From Acidobacteriota bacterium (lineage in GTDB: Bacteria; Acidobacteriota; Terriglobia; Terriglobales; Acidobacteriaceae), in the NCBI GenBank assembly GCA_013289685.1, contig JABCZL010000002.1:1-64000 (forward strand): a DNA stretch of 64,000 bases, written 5' to 3'. Below the pieces are notes generated by a model that made no database searches, had not been told where the DNA came from, and saw only the letters and a list, made by a program, of their open reading frames with translations. Shown here piece by piece: positions 1 through 7,851 of the stretch. Each line of letters opens with the position of its first letter. Position 1 is the stretch's first letter. Position numbers and translations under genes: made by a program.

Positions 1-218
1 AACACCCCATCCTGTTGCTGATCGTCTCCGCGCATGCCTGCTTTCTTACCCTATTTTCCTGTGCAAGGCATATGAGTTTTTCAGCACTCTGTAAAGCCCG
101 GTTTTTATGAGGCCCTTAACGGCCCGGCTTAAGCCGGCACTTTCAAAACCACCGGTTTTGATTCGTCGGCTGGGTGCGCGGGCGAGACGCCCCCGCGACA
201 GCCGGCAGGCTGCCGGCG
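1..218. other. Intergenic stretch with small palindromes
   Basis: No convincing coding region is seen here. It lies downstream of the slipin gene. It contains a perfect 14-base palindrome at 124-137 (CCGGCTTAAGCCGG), a short inverted repeat CAAAACC/GGTTTTG at about 145-161, and a hairpin at 201-217 (GCCGGCA, GGC, TGCCGGC). These look like intergenic repeat debris, possibly acting as transcription stop signals. The function is not established. Confidence 0.4.
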
Positions 219-230
219 CTACGGTTTTGC
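211..230. repeat. Short repeat copy 1, supplies slipin stop codon
   Basis: The 20-base sequence here matches 2443-2462 at 19 of 20 positions. Read on the minus strand it gives GCAAAACCG followed by TAG and CGCCGGCA, so the slipin stop codon at 219-221 lies inside the repeat. It directly follows a hairpin arm at 201-207. Confidence 0.6.
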
Positions 231-1088
231 TCCGCCTAGTGATGCGGTGGCTAACGTGCCGCCGAGGCCCATGGTTTCGACTGCCGACGAGGGCACGATG
301 ACCATCGCGCCTTTTTCCTTGACGGCTTCGTAGAGCATGTTCATGGCGCGCAGGTGCAGGGCAACTGGATTTTCCGCGTAGGCGGCTGCGGCCTGTACAA
401 AGCTGTTAGAGATTTCCTGTTCGGCTTGGCCGAGGATGATTCGCGCCTGGCGCTCGCGCTGAGCTTGCGCCTGGCGGGACATGGCGTCTTCGAGGCCTGC
501 CGGGATTTTCACGTCTCGAATTTCGACGGACTGAACGGTGATGCCCCAGGGATTTGTTTTCTCATCAAGGATGCGCTGCAGTTCGCGGCCCATGGTTTCG
601 CGTTCGGTGATCATTTGTGCGAGTTCGTGGCGGCCGATGGATTCGCGAAGCGCGGTTTGAGCGCTCATGTTAATGGCGTCAATGAAGTTCTCGACTTCGA
701 GAATGCATTTCTCGGCGTTCCAGACCAGCCAGAAAACGATGGCGTCGACGTTCACGGGAACGGTGTCGCGGGTCAAGGTTGATTCGGCGGAGACGCTGGC
801 CACGCGCACGCGCTGGTCCACATAGGGACTAAGCGTCTCGACGATCGGGATAATGTGGCACCAGCCGGGGCCGCGCAGGCCGACGTAGCGGCCGAGGCGC
901 AGGACGGCGACTTTTTCCCATTGGCGCACAACCTTGATCGCGAACAGAAAGTAGAGCCCGACAAGAGCTCCGATGATGGCCGGGGCGGGATGGTGTAGGG
1001 CCTGCGTCAACGCGAGGCCGATCACGAGGCTGACTACGAACAGCAAGCGGGCGATGCCACTGACTTCCTGTATTCGGATTCTTGCCAT
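219..1088 (-). CDS. Slipin / SPFH (band 7) family membrane protein
   Basis: This is a 289-residue member of the stomatin/prohibitin (SPFH) superfamily, of usual slipin length. Two hydrophobic segments at about residues 13-50 anchor it in the inner membrane. The band 7 domain follows (about 52-220), with the typical YVDQR and PVNVDAIVFW stretches. An Ala/Gln/Glu-rich coiled-coil part (about 205-260) is expected to drive oligomerisation. SPFH proteins form membrane microdomain scaffolds and often pair with NfeD-type partners, but no such gene is present here. The ATG is preceded by AGGAGA at good spacing. It starts 3 bases after the GntR gene, so the two probably form one transcript under GntR control. 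The last codons and stop fall in a short dispersed repeat, so the C-terminus may have been re-ended. Confidence 0.9.
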   Translation of the reverse strand: MARIRIQEVSGIARLLFVVSLVIGLALTQALHHPAPAIIGALVGLYFLFAIKVVRQWEKVAVLRLGRYVGLRGPGWCHIIPIVETLSPYVDQRVRVASVSAESTLTRDTVPVNVDAIVFWLVWNAEKCILEVENFIDAINMSAQTALRESIGRHELAQMITERETMGRELQRILDEKTNPWGITVQSVEIRDVKIPAGLEDAMSRQAQAQRERQARIILGQAEQEISNSFVQAAAAYAENPVALHLRAMNMLYEAVKEKGAMVIVPSSAVETMGLGGTLATASLGGAKP

Positions 1089-1091
1089 GAT

Positions 1092-1496
1092 CTATCTCCT
1101 TTTTGGCAACAAGTCGTGCAGACGATCGATCAGATCTTCGAGAGAGAATCCGGCGGCGCCTGCGCGGGCCGCGAATTCTTGGGCCATCTGGCCGAGCTGG
1201 CGATCGCGCTCGGCGGAATTCTTTTCCACCTTCTTGTTCGCGATGAAGGTTCCCGTGCCCTGATGGGTCTCGATCAGGCTGCCGAGTTCCAGCTCGCGGT
1301 AGGCACGCATCACGGTGTTGGGATTGATGGCGAGATCGACGGCGAGCTGGCGGACCGTGGGGAGCTGGTCGCCGTCGGACAGCGAGCCGGAGGCGATGCC
1401 ACTGCGTACCTGGTCGATCAGCTGGCGGTAAACGGGGACGCCGCTGTGCAGGTCGATGGCGAATCGGGGCGGCGCGGGAGTGGTGTTCCTTCCCAT
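1092..1496 (-). CDS. GntR-family (YtrA-type) transcriptional regulator
   Basis: The protein has 134 residues. A GntR winged helix-turn-helix fills about residues 15-85 (core: LPTVRQLAVDLAINPNTVMRAY), followed by a tail of only about 45 residues. Members this short belong to the YtrA subfamily, which carries no large ligand domain and commonly represses its own operon with a membrane or ABC gene. Here the downstream partner is the slipin gene, 3 bases away. A perfect 7-6-7 inverted repeat sits just upstream of the start codon and overlaps the probable promoter, which supports autoregulation. The inducing signal cannot be read from the sequence; cell-envelope stress is a guess from the family. 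Confidence 0.9.
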   Translation of the reverse strand: MGRNTTPAPPRFAIDLHSGVPVYRQLIDQVRSGIASGSLSDGDQLPTVRQLAVDLAINPNTVMRAYRELELGSLIETHQGTGTFIANKKVEKNSAERDRQLGQMAQEFAARAGAAGFSLEDLIDRLHDLLPKRR

Positions 1497-1505
1497 GCGT
1501 GTCAG

Positions 1506-1525
1506 TGTACTACACTACTAGTACA
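1506..1525. promoter_or_regulatory. Probable GntR operator (7-6-7 palindrome)
   Basis: TGTACTA and TAGTACA are perfect inverted repeats separated by six bases, 10 bases upstream of the GntR start. On the minus strand a TTGACT -35-like hexamer lies at 1529-1534, so the palindrome fills the spacer to -10 region. A repressor bound here would block its own promoter. The site is seen directly; its recognition by this GntR protein is inferred. Confidence 0.65.
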
Positions 1526-1528
1526 TTA

Positions 1529-1534
1529 AGTCAA
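1529..1534 (-). promoter_or_regulatory. -35 element of the gntR-slipin promoter
   Basis: Minus-strand TTGACT matches the sigma-70 -35 consensus at 5 of 6 positions. The corresponding -10 is weak (TAGTAC or AGTACA) and lies within the operator palindrome, giving a very short leader before the GntR ATG at 1496. Confidence 0.4.
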
Positions 1535-1620
1535 GAGAAAAATGCAGAAAGGCTTCTTCCGCTCTTTTATGTTTTTCAGCGTGCCGGGAACAGTCACATA
1601 GTTTTTCTTCGCCACCTCAA

Positions 1621-1647
1621 AAGAAAAAGCCCGGCTCCCGGCCGGGC
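1621..1647 (-). terminator. Intrinsic terminator
   Basis: GCCCGGC (1629-1635) pairs with GCCGGGC (1641-1647). Read on the minus strand, the stem is followed by a T-rich run (complement of 1621-1628). It lies about 25 bases after the stop of the 1673-2125 gene. Confidence 0.75.
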
Positions 1648-1672
1648 TTTCTCCGCGAAAGGTGAAATGTTC

Positions 1673-2125
1673 TTACCAGTTATTCTGCACGATCAGGTGG
1701 TCGACGATGCGGTGGGCCTCGTCGATGTGGTGGATGGCGCGATCGCGCAAGCCGCGCACGGAGGGATCATCTTCTTCGCGGGCAATGTCGTTGTGCGCCT
1801 TGTCGAGCAGCTCCAGCGCGCGGTGAAAGCGGCCTCGGCGGTCCATGTGCGCGTCGACCGGCGGATGGTCATTCAGGTCCTTGCCGTCATCAATCGCCGC
1901 ATTCTTGATTTCCCAGATGGCCTTGTCGATCTCGTCGATGGCATGCTGTTCTTCACGATCCATATGATCGGTTGCCGCCAGTTGACCCAGGTGGGCGCGG
2001 GCGTGGCGCAGGTCGGTGAGTGCGTGCAAGTAAGCCGGATGCCTTCCGGGATCGTCGGCGAAAGTGAGTGCGGTGCAAACAGCGACAAAAAACACGAGTA
2101 CGGCGCAATGTCGAACAGTCTTCAT
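1673..2125 (-). CDS. Small secreted helical His/Asp-rich protein, unknown function
   Basis: This 150-residue protein begins with a cleavable-looking signal peptide (residues 1-23, ending in LTFADD) and so is probably periplasmic. The mature part is charged and predicted helical, rich in His and Asp. It has two similar segments: HALTDLRHARAHLGQ near the start, and RFHRALELLDKAHNDIAREEDD followed by RDRAIHHIDEAHRIVDHL near the end, suggesting a repeated helical-hairpin unit. I do not recognise a characterised function. The His/Asp richness could fit metal binding, which is inference. A good ribosome site (GAGGAG) precedes the ATG and a strong terminator follows, so it looks monocistronic. Confidence 0.75.
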   Translation of the reverse strand: MKTVRHCAVLVFFVAVCTALTFADDPGRHPAYLHALTDLRHARAHLGQLAATDHMDREEQHAIDEIDKAIWEIKNAAIDDGKDLNDHPPVDAHMDRRGRFHRALELLDKAHNDIAREEDDPSVRGLRDRAIHHIDEAHRIVDHLIVQNNW

Positions 2126-2450
2126 GGTCTCCTCGTTGTGGTTTCTGGTTTGTGCCTTTCGGCAGAAAACGTGGTCGAAGAAATGAACCCGGAAACGCGG
2201 CGTCTGACTGGGAAATCTTAGGGCACGCCGGACACCCGCGGAAGGTTACTTCGGTACAAGTACAGAAACGAGTCGAAGGCGGAGATCGAACGATGTTACG
2301 AAGTAATCACAAATCGCCGGCACGAACCAAGAAATGACGATGAAATGACGCGCGAACGACGGGACGATGACAATCCCTGCGCGAACTGGGCCTAGTGTCT
2401 ACCCATCGAGCGCAGCAGAAATCGACTTCAGTGTTTAGGGGGTGCCGGCG
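2126..2450. other. Intergenic region
   Basis: The stretch separates the small secreted protein gene from the end of ppa. It must contain the promoter for the minus-strand gene at 1673-2125, but no clear -35/-10 pair was identified. No credible gene or structured element was seen. Confidence 0.4.
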
Positions 2451-2462
2451 CTACGTTTTTGC
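2443..2462. repeat. Short repeat copy 2, supplies ppa stop codon
   Basis: This matches 211-230 at 19 of 20 bases. On the minus strand it encodes the last Lys-Thr codons and the TAG stop of the pyrophosphatase gene. Both copies end a minus-strand gene in the same way. Confidence 0.6.
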
Positions 2463-3005
2463 GGCTTTGAAGCCTTTGCGGCGTTGTTCGCTGTAGCGGT
2501 GCAGCGCGTCGAGGATGATGGGGTAGGCCTCTCCTGGGGGGCGTATCTCATCGACCTCGACGGCCTTGCCTTCGAGCTGCTTGTAATCCTGAAAAAAACG
2601 GCGAAGCATGAGCAGGCGGTGGGGCGGCATCTCGGCGGCCTGGCGGTAGGAGTTGAACTCAGGGTCCTCGGTGGCGACGGCGATGATTTTGTGGTCTTGC
2701 TTGCCGGCGTCGATCATGGTCATCAGGCCGATGGCGCGGGCGTGGATGATGGTCAGCGGGACCACGGGCTCCTGGCAGAGGACGAGAACGTCGAGCGGAT
2801 CGTCGTCTTCGGCGAGCGTCTGCGGAATGAATCCGTAGTTAGCCGGATAGTAGACGGCCGAGTAGAGAATGCGATCGAGGCGGATCAGGCCGCTGGACTT
2901 GTCCAGTTCGTACTTCACGCTGGAGCCGAAAGGGATTTCGACCACGCAATCGAATTCGTGGGGGAGCTTGTCGCCGGGAGTTACGTCGTGCCAAGGATGA
3001 ATCAT
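2451..3005 (-). CDS. ppa: Inorganic pyrophosphatase, family I
   Basis: This 184-residue cytoplasmic enzyme hydrolyses pyrophosphate to two phosphates, pulling biosynthetic reactions forward. The family I signature DDDPLD is at residues 67-72 and supplies metal-binding aspartates. Other conserved parts include [15 protein letters not shown] near the start, the [13 protein letters not shown] segment, and the RRFFQDYK stretch near the C-terminus. Its length is normal for the bacterial hexameric type. It stands alone on the minus strand. Its final codons lie in a short dispersed repeat, giving a slightly altered tail (KAAKT) after the conserved fold, which should not affect activity. Confidence 0.96.
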   Translation of the reverse strand: MIHPWHDVTPGDKLPHEFDCVVEIPFGSSVKYELDKSSGLIRLDRILYSAVYYPANYGFIPQTLAEDDDPLDVLVLCQEPVVPLTIIHARAIGLMTMIDAGKQDHKIIAVATEDPEFNSYRQAAEMPPHRLLMLRRFFQDYKQLEGKAVEVDEIRPPGEAYPIILDALHRYSEQRRKGFKAAKT

Positions 3006-3204
3006 AGGGGGATGGGTTCTGATCCGACTTCTTTATTCTAGCGGATCGGTGTCGAGGAATTTAACCGCGAGACCGCAAAGAAAAACTCGCCGAGTGCGCT
3101 GAGCAGAGCAGGCAGTGACCTGGATCCAACGACGCGGCATCTTGATTATGACGTCCTTGACGCGTAGAGTTTGAATTGTGGGGTGCACCCCCTTCCGGGA
3201 AAAT

Positions 3205-3657
3205 ATGTCGAATCAAGCCAATACCTATCTCAAGTTCGGTGGAGCGACGGCGGTTATTCTGCTGTTGCTCGGCTACCTGGCCTATACCGGGGTGCAGGAC
3301 AGCAAGAGTTATTACGTCACGATTAAAGAACTGCACAAGATGGGCGACGGCGCTTACTCGAAAAGACTGCGAGTTGCGGGAAATGTCCAGCCGGGGTCGA
3401 TCAAACGCGTGGGAACGCACGTGCAGTTCGTGCTGATGGAAGAAGATCAGACTCTGCACGTGGACTATACCGGGACCGAAGCTCCGCCGGACACGTTCAA
3501 GGATGATTCCCAGGCGCTGGCGGACGGGCGGTTTGACCGCGATGGCGTGTTCCATGCCAAGCAACTGCAGGCCAAGTGCGCGTCGAAGTATGCTCCGCAG
3601 CAGCCGGGGACGCCGGGATCAGCGCCCCAAGCTGCTCCTGCGAAGAGCATGACATAG
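3205..3657 (+). CDS. ccmE: Cytochrome c maturation haem chaperone CcmE, CxxxY variant
   Basis: CcmE is a periplasmic, membrane-anchored OB-fold chaperone that covalently carries haem from CcmC to the ligation machinery. This 150-residue protein has one N-terminal anchor (about 10-30) followed by the beta-barrel (VAGNVQPGSI, VQFVLMEEDQTLHVDYTGTEAPPDTFKD). The usual haem-binding HxxxY is here Cys125-A-S-K-Tyr129, a CxxxY variant known from archaeal and Desulfovibrio-type Ccm systems. I chose the ATG at 3205; an in-frame GTG at 3178 would add nine residues. It is separated from ccmABCD by a minus-strand kinase gene. No ccmF, ccmG or ccmH is in the window. Confidence 0.9.
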   Translation: MSNQANTYLKFGGATAVILLLLGYLAYTGVQDSKSYYVTIKELHKMGDGAYSKRLRVAGNVQPGSIKRVGTHVQFVLMEEDQTLHVDYTGTEAPPDTFKDDSQALADGRFDRDGVFHAKQLQAKCASKYAPQQPGTPGSAPQAAPAKSMT

Positions 3658-3665
3658 AGCCAACG

Positions 3666-3720
3666 GGCTAAAGCCCATCATGTTTTTGTGCTTTCGCGGC
3701 GCTGAAGCGACGCTCTTCCA
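3666..3720. repeat. Intergenic palindromic debris
   Basis: The gap between ccmE and the convergent kinase gene holds a short palindrome, GGGCTAAAGCCC, at about 3666-3677, and then a GCGGCGCTGAAGCGACGC segment. These resemble short dispersed intergenic repeats. A role as a weak bidirectional terminator is possible but unproven. Confidence 0.35.
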
Positions 3721-3731
3721 CGAATACGACC

Positions 3732-6374
3732 CTAGTGGAAGTTCTCGACCATCATGATGTCGCTTTCGACTGAGTCGGCGCGGGTGTAGACGAGCCATCG
3801 GCCGTCCGGAGATACGTCGATCCCGGTGTCCCAGATGTTGCCCGCCGACCCGATATCCAGCGGCTTTGACTGCTTGCGTCCGCTTGCCGGGTCATAGCGG
3901 ACGAACTCAACAGATCGCCCGGACGTTTGCAGGACACAAATCTCATTCCCGCATAGCCGCCAATCTTGAAAATCTTTGGCATCGATCATGCGGGTTTCCT
4001 TTCCGCTACTGAGATCATTCTTCCAAACAGCCCCATCACGAAAGTAGTAGAAGGAATGACCGTCCATGCCTTCAATCGCCCGCAGCCCTCCCGTGTTCGT
4101 GACCAGGATGGGGTCGCCGCCTTGCGGAGAGACTTTCCAGATCGGAGTGCCGGGCGCGACTAAGGTGAAGTAGATCCAGCGTCCATCTCGAGACCAAGTC
4201 GGAACTTCGCTGTCGTACGGTCCTTTCGTGAGCCGGTGCGGCGAGCCGCCCTCGGCGCTGATGAGGTAAATATCTCCCTGGCCGTTTGCCCGGGAGTCGA
4301 AGGCGATCTGCTTTCCATCCGCTGACCAGGCGGGTGAGCCTGACCCGGTCTTCATCGAGGTGAGTTGCACCGGGTTTGAACCGTCAGCGGCGGAGATATA
4401 GATCTCGGAGTTGCCCGCGCGGTCCGAACTGAAGGCGAGGCGGCTTCCGTCGGGGGAAAAGGCCGGACCGAGGTCCTCTCGTGTGGAAGCAGCGATTCGG
4501 CTGGGAGTCCCGTGATCTCTGGGAGAAAGCGGCGCCCTCCAGATATTCGTGTGGAAGGCCATATGTAAAAACAGGAGCCGGTGCCCATGGGCTGCGATAC
4601 GGGGGAAATAGGCTTTGTCGGCGGCCACGCTCAGCGGTTGGGGATCTCCACCCGCACGAGAAATCCTCCAAAGGGTGTTTTGTCCTTGGTGACCGGAGCT
4701 GAAAACCAGTTCCCGGCTGTCCGGGGTCCAATCTAACCCCCCTATTCCCGAGCGGAGAGAAGTGAGCGCGCGGGCCTTGCCGCCTCCGACCGACGCCACA
4801 TAAACCTCATTGGACCCGCTGCCGGATCCAGAGATGAACGCCAATTCCTTTCCATCAGGCGCAAACCTCGGGTCCGCGACCACTGGCCCTGGCAATTCAA
4901 TCTTCGATTCTCGCCGCTCCCCGCTTTCCACGGAAATGTAAAAGATGCGGTTGGCGCTGCCCGGACCTGCTTTCTCGCCACCATCCACGACTGCTAAATA
5001 CTTCCCATCGGGAGACCAATCCATACCCCATCCCCCCAGCAGAGAAGACGGGTCTCCGTCAGCCAACTTGCGCTCAACACCGCCGAGTGCGGGGATAATG
5101 AAATACGCAGGCGGATCTGCCCGGCGGCGGAAAGCAATGAATCGTCCATCCGGGGACCACGTGGGTGCATGGTCGGATTCGGAGGCATTGGTTAACCGCA
5201 GGGGTGTGCCCGCACCCACAAGCTGCACGTAGAGATGCTGCATGGGGTCCAAACCACTGGAGCTGTCTTCCGCCCAAACAAATGCGACCTCATTCCCGTC
5301 CGGTGAAAATGCGGAAATCCCGTGGAACCCAGGGGAACTGGTGAAAGGTACCAGCCGTAGAGGAGGGCCGGAATATTTGGCCGGGGCGGAGAAGTAGAAC
5401 CATCCGGCAACGACAAGAATCGCCAATACAGCTGCAGCGCCAGCTAGTTTGACCCAAGGTCGAGACTTCGGCGCGTGGGCGACCGGTCCGGCTGCCGTGC
5501 TGTGCGCGGCGGTGTGCCCAGAGCTTATGTCCCGGTGCAGGCGTTTCAAGTCTGCGCGCAAGTCGGCCGCGGTCTGATAGCGGAGGTCTGGATCTTTCTC
5601 CATCAACTTGCCGATCACGCGATCGAGTTCGGGGGGAAGCGATGGAGTGAGCCGTCCCGCCGGCGTTGGTGTACTGTGCAGAATGGCATCGAAAATTGCT
5701 GCCGAAGTATTTCCGGAGAAAGCCTGCTTCCCGGTCGCCATCTCGTAGATTGTGAGCCCCAGTGAAAAAAGATCGCTGCGGGCGTCGAGCGGTTTGCCGA
5801 GTGCCTGCTCGGGCGACATGTAGGCTACGGTGCCCAAGGCTGTGCCGGGGCTGGTGAGATTCGCGTCTTCAAGGGTCGGCTGGTCGGGAGCGCGGTGCGG
5901 AGCGCCGGCTATTTTTGCGAGGCCGAAATCCAGCACCTTGGTGTGCCCGCGTTTGGTGACGAAGATGTTGGCGGGCTTGATGTCGCGATGCGTGATCCCT
6001 CCCGAGTGCGCGGCGTCAAGCGCATCGGTGATTTCGAGTGTGAGTGCGAGCAGGCGTTCCGGCTCGAGAGGGCGCTCCATGATCAAGTGCTTGAGGGTCG
6101 TGCCCTCGAGATACTCCATGGCGATGAAGGCCCGCCCGTGTTCCTCGCCGATATCGTAGATCGTGCAAATATTTGGATGGTTCAGCGCTGACGCTGCCTG
6201 GGCTTCGCGTTGGAAACGGGCCAGGGCTGCGGGATCCTGCGCTAGTTCGGGAGGTAGGAACTTCAGCGCGACGAAACGATGGAGCCGGGTGTCTTCCGCC
6301 TTGTAGATAACCCCCATTCCGCCGCCGCCCAGCTTCTCAATAATGCGGTAGTGCGAAATGGTTTCGGCGTTCAC
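3732..6374 (-). CDS. Membrane Ser/Thr protein kinase with C-terminal PD40/TolB-like propeller
   Basis: This is an 880-residue Hanks-type kinase. The cytoplasmic kinase domain fills residues 8-280: glycine loop GGGGMG near 17-22, catalytic Lys38, HRD at 129-131, DFG at 149-151 and the MSPEQ segment at 186-190. A single transmembrane helix follows at about 308-329. The rest is extracytoplasmic, with about eight or nine WD40-like PD40 blades (FSPDG, WSPDG, WTPDS, WSRDG motifs) that would form a TolB-like propeller. This design, common in acidobacteria, suggests an envelope sensor; the ligand is unknown. The gene lies between ccmE and ccmA on the opposite strand, with its start facing ccmA. Confidence 0.93.
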   Translation of the reverse strand: MNAETISHYRIIEKLGGGGMGVIYKAEDTRLHRFVALKFLPPELAQDPAALARFQREAQAASALNHPNICTIYDIGEEHGRAFIAMEYLEGTTLKHLIMERPLEPERLLALTLEITDALDAAHSGGITHRDIKPANIFVTKRGHTKVLDFGLAKIAGAPHRAPDQPTLEDANLTSPGTALGTVAYMSPEQALGKPLDARSDLFSLGLTIYEMATGKQAFSGNTSAAIFDAILHSTPTPAGRLTPSLPPELDRVIGKLMEKDPDLRYQTAADLRADLKRLHRDISSGHTAAHSTAAGPVAHAPKSRPWVKLAGAAAVLAILVVAGWFYFSAPAKYSGPPLRLVPFTSSPGFHGISAFSPDGNEVAFVWAEDSSSGLDPMQHLYVQLVGAGTPLRLTNASESDHAPTWSPDGRFIAFRRRADPPAYFIIPALGGVERKLADGDPSSLLGGWGMDWSPDGKYLAVVDGGEKAGPGSANRIFYISVESGERRESKIELPGPVVADPRFAPDGKELAFISGSGSGSNEVYVASVGGGKARALTSLRSGIGGLDWTPDSRELVFSSGHQGQNTLWRISRAGGDPQPLSVAADKAYFPRIAAHGHRLLFLHMAFHTNIWRAPLSPRDHGTPSRIAASTREDLGPAFSPDGSRLAFSSDRAGNSEIYISAADGSNPVQLTSMKTGSGSPAWSADGKQIAFDSRANGQGDIYLISAEGGSPHRLTKGPYDSEVPTWSRDGRWIYFTLVAPGTPIWKVSPQGGDPILVTNTGGLRAIEGMDGHSFYYFRDGAVWKNDLSSGKETRMIDAKDFQDWRLCGNEICVLQTSGRSVEFVRYDPASGRKQSKPLDIGSAGNIWDTGIDVSPDGRWLVYTRADSVESDIMMVENFH

Positions 6375-6490
6375 ATCGCTCTCGTTTGGACGAGGATGTT
6401 AAGCTGAAACCAGCAAATCGTCAACGAGAGTCCGGGAATTTATTCGTGCCAATTCCCGACTCTGAACGTGTGGGAATTCTGCCGCTCATC

Positions 6491-7177
6491 GTGACTGACA
6501 CCCCTGGCTCGACGATCACCGTCAACAACGTCATCAAGCAGTTTGGACGCTTTGCCGCGCTGCGCGGGGTCACGGCGGAGTTTGACGCGGGACGGTTTCA
6601 CGCGATCCTGGGAGAGAACGGAGCGGGGAAGACTACGCTGTTGCGGGCGCTGGCTGGGCTGGCGCAGCCGACACGGGGGGAGATCTCGATATTCGGGCGG
6701 AGTCCGCAGGAGGCTTGCCGGGATATTGGGTACATGGCGCATCCGTCGCTGCTTTACGACGAGATGAGCGGGATGGAGAACCTGAGGTACTTCGGAAGTC
6801 TGTATGGGATTGTGGGTGATGCGCGTTGCGAAGAGGTGATTCGCGCCGTGGGGCTCGATCCGGAGTTGACGCGGGCGGTCGGGCAGTATTCGCAGGGGAT
6901 GCGGCAGCGGATGTCGCTGGCGCGGGCGATTCTGCATGATCCGCGAGTGCTGCTGCTGGATGAACCGTTCTCGAACGTGGACGTGCATTCGGCGCGGGCG
7001 ATGGTCGGGCTACTCAAGGGCATGCGTGATGCGGGGAAGACGGTTTTCGTGATCACGCACCAGGCGTTGCTGCTCGAGGGCGTCGCTGACGAGTTTGTAT
7101 GGATGCAGGCTGGAGAGATTGTGGATCGGACGGCGAGTCTGGCGCGGTCGGCGAGTTCCGCTGAGGGGATCCAATGA
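6491..7177 (+). CDS. ccmA: Haem exporter ATP-binding protein CcmA
   Basis: This ABC ATPase drives the CcmABCD complex that releases holo-CcmE from CcmC. From a GTG at 6491 the product is 228 residues, close to the family norm. It has Walker A GENGAGKT (41-48), the ABC signature YSQGM (133-137), Walker B VLLLDEP (153-159) and the switch His190. The open frame runs upstream to a TTG at 6386, but those extra 35 residues look non-conserved. No strong ribosome site decides between the GTGs at 6470 and 6491. It overlaps ccmB by 4 bases. Confidence 0.9.
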   Translation: MTDTPGSTITVNNVIKQFGRFAALRGVTAEFDAGRFHAILGENGAGKTTLLRALAGLAQPTRGEISIFGRSPQEACRDIGYMAHPSLLYDEMSGMENLRYFGSLYGIVGDARCEEVIRAVGLDPELTRAVGQYSQGMRQRMSLARAILHDPRVLLLDEPFSNVDVHSARAMVGLLKGMRDAGKTVFVITHQALLLEGVADEFVWMQAGEIVDRTASLARSASSAEGIQ

Positions 7178-7851
7178 ACGCGCTGTGGGCGGTCACGCTG
7201 GCGACGCTGGTCAAAGATATTCGGCTGGAGTGGCGCTCGAAAGATGCGCTGAATTCGATGTTGTTTTTTTCGTTGCTGGTGGTTGTGATTTTTGTGTTCT
7301 CGTTCGATCCCCTGGCTGAAGAGTCGCGGCACATTGTGGGTGGATTGGTTTGGGTGGCATTTTTGTTTGCGGCGGTGGTGGCGCTCAATCAGACTTGGGC
7401 GCGGGAATTGCGTAATCAGGTGCTGGATGCGTACCGGGTTTCTCCGGCTCCGGCGAACGCGTTGTTTCTGGCCAAGGCGCTGGGGAATTTTATTTTCGTA
7501 AGCGTGCTGGAAGCGCTGATGACGCCGCTGTTCGTGATTTTCTACAACTTGCGAGTGCTGGGTCCGGCGTGGCAGCTGATTCCGATTGCGGTTCTGGGAA
7601 CCTGGGCGCTGGTAGTGAATGGGACATTTTTCGCGGCAATGTCGCTGCGCACGCGCAGCCGCGAGATCATGCTGCCGCTGCTGTTGTTTCCGATTTCCAT
7701 TCCGGCAGTGCTGGGAATGGTTGCGGGCACGACCGCGATTCTCACCGGTGAAGATTCCGCGCACTTCTACATCGTGTTGCTTCTCACCTACGATGTGGTG
7801 TTTACTACAGCTTGTCTAACATTGTTCGGCATGATTCTGCACGCGGAATGA
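7174..7851 (+). CDS. ccmB: Haem exporter permease CcmB
   Basis: This 225-residue inner-membrane protein has six hydrophobic segments, the normal CcmB topology. It is the membrane partner of CcmA in the complex that recycles CcmC and CcmE during cytochrome c maturation. Family features include the N-terminal KDIRLEWRSKDALNSMLFFSLLVVVIF region and the LLLFPISIPAVLG segment. The ATG overlaps the ccmA stop (ATGA), and its own stop overlaps the ccmC start in the same way, indicating tight translational coupling. Confidence 0.93.
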   Translation: MNALWAVTLATLVKDIRLEWRSKDALNSMLFFSLLVVVIFVFSFDPLAEESRHIVGGLVWVAFLFAAVVALNQTWARELRNQVLDAYRVSPAPANALFLAKALGNFIFVSVLEALMTPLFVIFYNLRVLGPAWQLIPIAVLGTWALVVNGTFFAAMSLRTRSREIMLPLLLFPISIPAVLGMVAGTTAILTGEDSAHFYIVLLLTYDVVFTTACLTLFGMILHAE

